A DNA stretch of 56,155 nucleotides from Pseudomonadota bacterium (GTDB taxonomy: Bacteria; Desulfobacterota; Desulfobacteria; Desulfobacterales; Desulfosarcinaceae), in assembly GCA_023435265.1 (NCBI GenBank), contig JAEYRZ010000034.1, positions 1 through 56,155 on the forward strand, read 5' to 3'. Below are positions 52,677 to 56,155 of this stretch, one piece after another (the first letter of the stretch is position 1; the number at the start of each line of letters is the position of its first letter). Below the pieces are notes generated by a model that had not been told where the DNA came from, made no database searches, and saw only the letters and a list, made by a program, of their open reading frames with translations. Position numbers and translations under genes: made by a program.

Positions 52677-53834
52677 ATGAACGAACGTATCGGTGTCGTG
52701 CACTTCAATTATATTGTACTGGCGGTTTTGATCGTCCTTTGCGTATCGACAGGCCATGCAGGGGACGCAGGCATCGGCGGCGATGGTGCCTCCTCCGGCG
52801 GGCAAGGCGCGGCGGTTCAGTGGGAGCAGGATGCCGCAGCATTCGGTTACGGGGGCGCTGCGGACGGCCGGGTGCGGGCTGGCATCGTCATGGCCGACCT
52901 GCTGCAGATCGACGGCCGCCTGCTGATGGCCGCCACCGACGGCCGAAACATCGATGTGCTGGAGCTTGTTTCCGCAGAGCGGCTGAGGCCGCTGGCGAAG
53001 AGCGAAGCGCAGGATCAGGGACGGATCCTGGCATTGAAATGGTGGCGCCCGGCCTCTTCGCGGCCGATTTATCTTACCCTGGTGACCTGGTCGGATCAGA
53101 GGGTGCGCTCCCGGGTCTTCTCCCTTGCGGACGGGCGCCTGGTACCGGCGGCCACGCGGCTGGATTCGATCCTGGGAACGTTCGATAGCGACGGCGACGG
53201 CCTGCCCGAAACCCTGCTCAGCCAGGAATTCGATCCGGAATCGTTTTTCGGCAGGCGGATCAAGGAGCTTCAGTGGAACGGCGACAGGCTGGCCGCACGC
53301 AGGCCCGCATTCGACCTGTCTCCGAAATTCACTGTCATCGGCGGCCAGCTGGCCGATGTGACCGGCGACGGCACGCCGGAAGCCATCTGGGTCCGCAACG
53401 GGATTTTACGGATATGGTCGGGGAAAGAGGAGATTTATACTTCCGCGAAGCAGATGGGCGGCAGTCTGTCGGTGCTGACCTATAAGAAGTATCCTGACCT
53501 GAAAGACTCCATCACGACTTCGGTTTTCTTCGAAGTATCGCCGGCGGCGGAGGATATCGACGGCGACGGCATCTCCGAAGTGGTGGCGGTCGCATCGGAC
53601 CAGTCGGCGTTTAAGGTGCCGGGGATCGCCACTTCCGTGCGGACCAGCCGCTTGATGGCGTTCAAGTTCAAGGAGGGCGGTTTCATCCGGGGCACGCTGG
53701 GCGAACCGGTGCAGGCCGCCGTGCAGGGATTGGCCGTGGCCGACGGCCGGGTGTGGTTCATGAGTTCGGATACGGGCACGTTCCTGCGCCCGGGCGGCGC
53801 CAGCCGGCTGCACGCCCTTGTGCTGCGCCAATAG
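52677..53834 (+). CDS. Exported FG-GAP/VCBS-type repeat protein
   Basis: A 385-aa protein with a signal peptide (YIVLAVLIVLCVSTGHAGDA). Three calcium-loop motifs of the integrin-type FG-GAP pattern are spaced through it: FDSDGDGLPETLL, DVTGDGTPEAIWV and DIDGDGISEVVAVAS, with the strand-rich blocks expected of a beta-propeller. Most of the protein is extracytoplasmic. Similar proteins in Desulfobacterota are of unknown function. It is not linked by overlap to its neighbours: the next gene is convergent, 58 bp away. Confidence 0.8.
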   Translation: MNERIGVVHFNYIVLAVLIVLCVSTGHAGDAGIGGDGASSGGQGAAVQWEQDAAAFGYGGAADGRVRAGIVMADLLQIDGRLLMAATDGRNIDVLELVSAERLRPLAKSEAQDQGRILALKWWRPASSRPIYLTLVTWSDQRVRSRVFSLADGRLVPAATRLDSILGTFDSDGDGLPETLLSQEFDPESFFGRRIKELQWNGDRLAARRPAFDLSPKFTVIGGQLADVTGDGTPEAIWVRNGILRIWSGKEEIYTSAKQMGGSLSVLTYKKYPDLKDSITTSVFFEVSPAAEDIDGDGISEVVAVASDQSAFKVPGIATSVRTSRLMAFKFKEGGFIRGTLGEPVQAAVQGLAVADGRVWFMSSDTGTFLRPGGASRLHALVLRQ

Positions 53835-53892
53835 CCGCACGCCGGACCGGAAAGCGGCAACCGGCCCTGGACCGCCCGCGGATCAAAGTGCG

Positions 53893-55464
53893 TCAAGGGT
53901 GATCGGGATACTTCTCGTTCAGGGCGATGAACGCTTGCCTGTCGGCCAGAAGAAGATCGGTCAGCCGCGGATCGAACTGCGTTCCGCGCTTGTTTTGAAT
54001 GTACTCCAGCACGGCGTCCGGCTGCCAGGCGGGCTTGTAGACCCTGCGGTGCAGCAGTGCGTCGAACACGTCGGCTAGGGCGGTGATGCGGCCGAAAATG
54101 TGGATCTGTTCGCCTTTGAGGCCGCGCGGGTAGCCGGTGCCGTCCCAGCGTTCGTGATGCTGCCAGGCGACGATGACCGCCGCCTCCAGAATGTCGCGCC
54201 GCGAGTTTTTCAGAATCTGATGACCGATCTCGGTGTGGTGCTTGATTTTTTCATATTCTGCGAAGCTCAATCGGGCGTGCTTGAGCAGGATGGCGTCCGG
54301 AATGCCCACCTTGCCGATGTCGTGCATGGGCGCGGCCAGGCGCAGCAGATCGGCCTTTTTTTCGCCGAGCCCGGCTTTCAGGGCCAGCAGGTGGGAGAAC
54401 TCGGCCACGCGCCGGACATGGTTGCCGGTTTCCTGGGAGCGGCTTTCGATCACTTCGCCAAGGGTGAAGATCACTTCCTTCTGGGTATCGATGATTTCCT
54501 GGTTGAGGGCGATGTTTTCGAACGCGATGGCCACGTTCGAAGAGAAGATGGTGATCAGATATTTGTCCATTTCGGTCAGGCGGCGGCACCCCCGGAGATA
54601 CAGGAGATGATTGTGTCCCTCCCGGGTGGCGAAGAAGCCGGTGAACATGTCTTCGACAAAGAAACTGCGGCGCTTCTCGATGGCGCGCGTCAGGTGCCGC
54701 AGCACATCCTGCGGCACGGCCTGCTGAACCGGGCGCCCGATGCAATGCTGGTATTTGCCCGTGCCGGCCACGATCACATATTGACTGTCGCGCCGGGATG
54801 CGGTGAACGCCGAACCTAAGAAGATCGCCGTTGCCGGATCCAGCTGCAGAATCGACACCAGCTGCATCAGGATGCCCTGCGCGAATTTGCGCAGCGATTG
54901 AACTTCGAAGAGATTGGATGTGGCGTCGATGATCTTCTCCAGGCCCAGACGGTTTTGTTCGATGATCCGCATGTCGCGGTAGGTGCGCAGCGAGGCGGTG
55001 ACCGTGGTGAACAGCTTCTGGGCGGTCAGTTCCGTTTTTTCCTTGTAATCGTTGATGTCATAGCGCGAGATGACCCGCGTTTCAGGGGCTTTGCCCGGCT
55101 GCCCGGTGCGCAGGACGATGCGCACGAACGGGTTGTCGAGTTCGTGGCGGATGGTGTGGACGACCTTGAGCCCGGCGTCGTCCGTTTCCATGACCACATC
55201 GAGAAGAATCATCGCCGTCTCGGGATGGAGGCGCATCAGGCGCAGGGTTTCTTCTCCCGAATAGGCGCTCAGGAATTCCAGAGCCAGACCGTCGAAAGTA
55301 TAATCGCCCAGGACGAGGCGCGTCATGGTGTGGACTTCTTCTTCGTCGTCGGCGATGATGATCGTCCACTTGCGCTCGTGACCCGGTTCGGCCGCTTCGG
55401 TGTGCGTCGCCTGCCCGGGAAGACATTCCGGTTCATTGGTTTCGGCTGGATTGGCGGTTTCCAT
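53893..55464 (-). CDS. HD-GYP response regulator with DUF3369
   Basis: A 523-aa protein from the ATG at 55464 (METANPAE), with AAGGAG 12 bp upstream; the longer frame is unsupported. A receiver domain (about 35-155) has DDEEE and LLDVVMETDDAG with the phospho-Asp. DUF3369 follows (about 170-325). The C-terminal HD-GYP domain (about 345-515) has EVIESRSQETGNHVRRVAEFSHLLA, HDIGKVGIPDAILLK, WQHHERWDGTGYPRGLKGEQI with the GYP motif, and ALADVFDAL. HD-GYP enzymes hydrolyse cyclic di-GMP. The histidine kinase gene ends 17 bp before it on the same strand, so the two are a two-component operon. Confidence 0.94.
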   Translation of the reverse strand: METANPAETNEPECLPGQATHTEAAEPGHERKWTIIIADDEEEVHTMTRLVLGDYTFDGLALEFLSAYSGEETLRLMRLHPETAMILLDVVMETDDAGLKVVHTIRHELDNPFVRIVLRTGQPGKAPETRVISRYDINDYKEKTELTAQKLFTTVTASLRTYRDMRIIEQNRLGLEKIIDATSNLFEVQSLRKFAQGILMQLVSILQLDPATAIFLGSAFTASRRDSQYVIVAGTGKYQHCIGRPVQQAVPQDVLRHLTRAIEKRRSFFVEDMFTGFFATREGHNHLLYLRGCRRLTEMDKYLITIFSSNVAIAFENIALNQEIIDTQKEVIFTLGEVIESRSQETGNHVRRVAEFSHLLALKAGLGEKKADLLRLAAPMHDIGKVGIPDAILLKHARLSFAEYEKIKHHTEIGHQILKNSRRDILEAAVIVAWQHHERWDGTGYPRGLKGEQIHIFGRITALADVFDALLHRRVYKPAWQPDAVLEYIQNKRGTQFDPRLTDLLLADRQAFIALNEKYPDHP

Positions 55465-55481
55465 GCAAATGAGTCGCTCCT

Positions 55482-56155
55482 TCAAGGTGTGTCGCAGGCG
55501 AACGTGATGGTAAAGGTCGTGCCCTGTCCCGGCGAACTGGTGCACTCGATCCATCCGTTCAGGCGCCGTGTGACGAGGTTATAGACAATGTGCAATCCGA
55601 GGCCCGAGCTCTCCTGGGACCGTCGGGTGGTGAAAAAAGGATCGTAAATCATGCCGATGTGCTCGGGGGCGATGCCCCGGCCGTCGTCGCTGTAGCGCAG
55701 GGTGCACTGCGCTCCGGTGTTCGACAGCTCCAGCGTGATGCGTCCTTTTTCGATGCCTTCGAAGCCGTGGGTCAGCGAATTGATGACCAGGTTGGTGATG
55801 ATCTGGGAGAGTGCGCCGGGGTAGCTGAATACCTCGATTTCCGGGCCGTGCACCTCGATGCTGTGGCCGGTCCGTTTGTATTTGGGACGCAGGCTGAGCA
55901 GCACCTTCTGGATGTAGTCTTTCAGCGCGAAGCGCCGCTTTTCCTCCGAGGCCTGATCCACGGCCACCTGCTTGAAGCTTTTGACCAGCTCGGCCGCCCG
56001 GTTGAGATTGGTGGTGATGCTGGCCACGGCTTCTTCCATGGTACGCAGATACTTTGAAAGGAGTCCGCACTCGAAATTTTCGTCGGCGGATTTTGCGGCC
56101 AGTTCGGCGATTTTGAGTTCAAGGTAAGAGGCGGCGGTTACGCAAACACCGAGCG
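55482..56155 (-). CDS. Histidine kinase, C-terminal part (cut by window edge)
   Basis: The frame is open through the right edge; internal ATG codons (such as 56039) are not the true start. About 224 residues are visible. GVCVTAASYLELKIAELAAKSAD and LNRAAELVKSFKQVAVDQASEEKRRF match a kinase group in which this helix follows a HExNTPLG-type H-box, which here would lie just outside the window. The ATPase domain is complete: NLVINSLTHGFEG (N-box), SDDGRGIAPEHIGMIYDPFFTTRRS and SSGLGLHIVYNLVTRRLNG. It is the likely partner of the HD-GYP regulator 17 bp downstream. Sensor domain not visible. Confidence 0.9.
   Translation of the reverse strand, partial: LGVCVTAASYLELKIAELAAKSADENFECGLLSKYLRTMEEAVASITTNLNRAAELVKSFKQVAVDQASEEKRRFALKDYIQKVLLSLRPKYKRTGHSIEVHGPEIEVFSYPGALSQIITNLVINSLTHGFEGIEKGRITLELSNTGAQCTLRYSDDGRGIAPEHIGMIYDPFFTTRRSQESSGLGLHIVYNLVTRRLNGWIECTSSPGQGTTFTITFACDTP

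Overview
The window is about 56 kb of GC-rich chromosome from a Gram-negative bacterium, most likely a Desulfobacterota (deltaproteobacterial) anaerobe. This rests on gene content: NrfHA multiheme cytochromes, a rhodanese-rubrerythrin fusion, hemerythrin, many two-component systems, outer-membrane proteins and dispersed intergenic palindromic repeats. No sulfate-reduction gene, 16S rRNA or other definitive marker is present, so the assignment is inference. I saw no rRNA, tRNA, CRISPR array or transposase gene.

Layout. 1-2.8 kb: the start of a B12-binding radical SAM protein (cut by the left edge), an NtrC-like response regulator that has lost its sigma-54 contact loop and its DNA-binding domain, and an ExeA-like AAA ATPase. 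3-6 kb: low-molecular-weight phosphatase, an HTH/zinc-ribbon regulator and nrfHA, the last behind two perfect palindromes and closed by a clear terminator. 6.3-11.4 kb: a GldA/GldF/GldG-type ABC transporter operon with a DUF4340 protein. 11.7-17.5 kb (minus strand): YVTN beta-propeller protein, MutY, a frameshifted RecQ and a rhodanese-rubrerythrin fusion. 17.7-33.2 kb: YyaL-type thioredoxin protein, a chemotaxis receptor with a FliA-type promoter, aminotransferase, NYN-domain protein, AI-2E-family and YihY-family membrane proteins, hemerythrin, polysaccharide pyruvyl transferase, FAD oxidoreductase and a hybrid histidine kinase.

33.5-42.4 kb looks like a metal-handling block. A methionine/histidine-rich exported protein and a frameshifted outer-membrane protein (plus strand) converge on a TolC-CusB-CusA-type tripartite efflux operon that ends with a His/Met-rich exported protein. 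43-50 kb is the most interesting part. A small exported repeat protein sits behind a well-matched sigma-54 promoter with a perfect palindrome at enhancer distance; a 99-aa protein, a PP2C phosphatase and a membrane Ser/Thr kinase with an extracytoplasmic FGE-like domain follow; and a ZraS/ZraR-like sensor kinase and intact sigma-54 activator lie just beyond. This suggests an envelope-stress circuit joining two-component and Ser/Thr phosphorylation. 50.8-56.2 kb: porin, FG-GAP protein, an HD-GYP response regulator and the C-terminal part of a histidine kinase cut by the right edge.

Intergenic DNA carries at least four families of small repeats. Two of them supply the stop codon of the gene they abut, and one apparently landed at the start codon of the phosphatase gene. 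Two genes (recQ and an outer-membrane protein) are broken by single-base indels in homopolymer runs, which could be sequencing errors.
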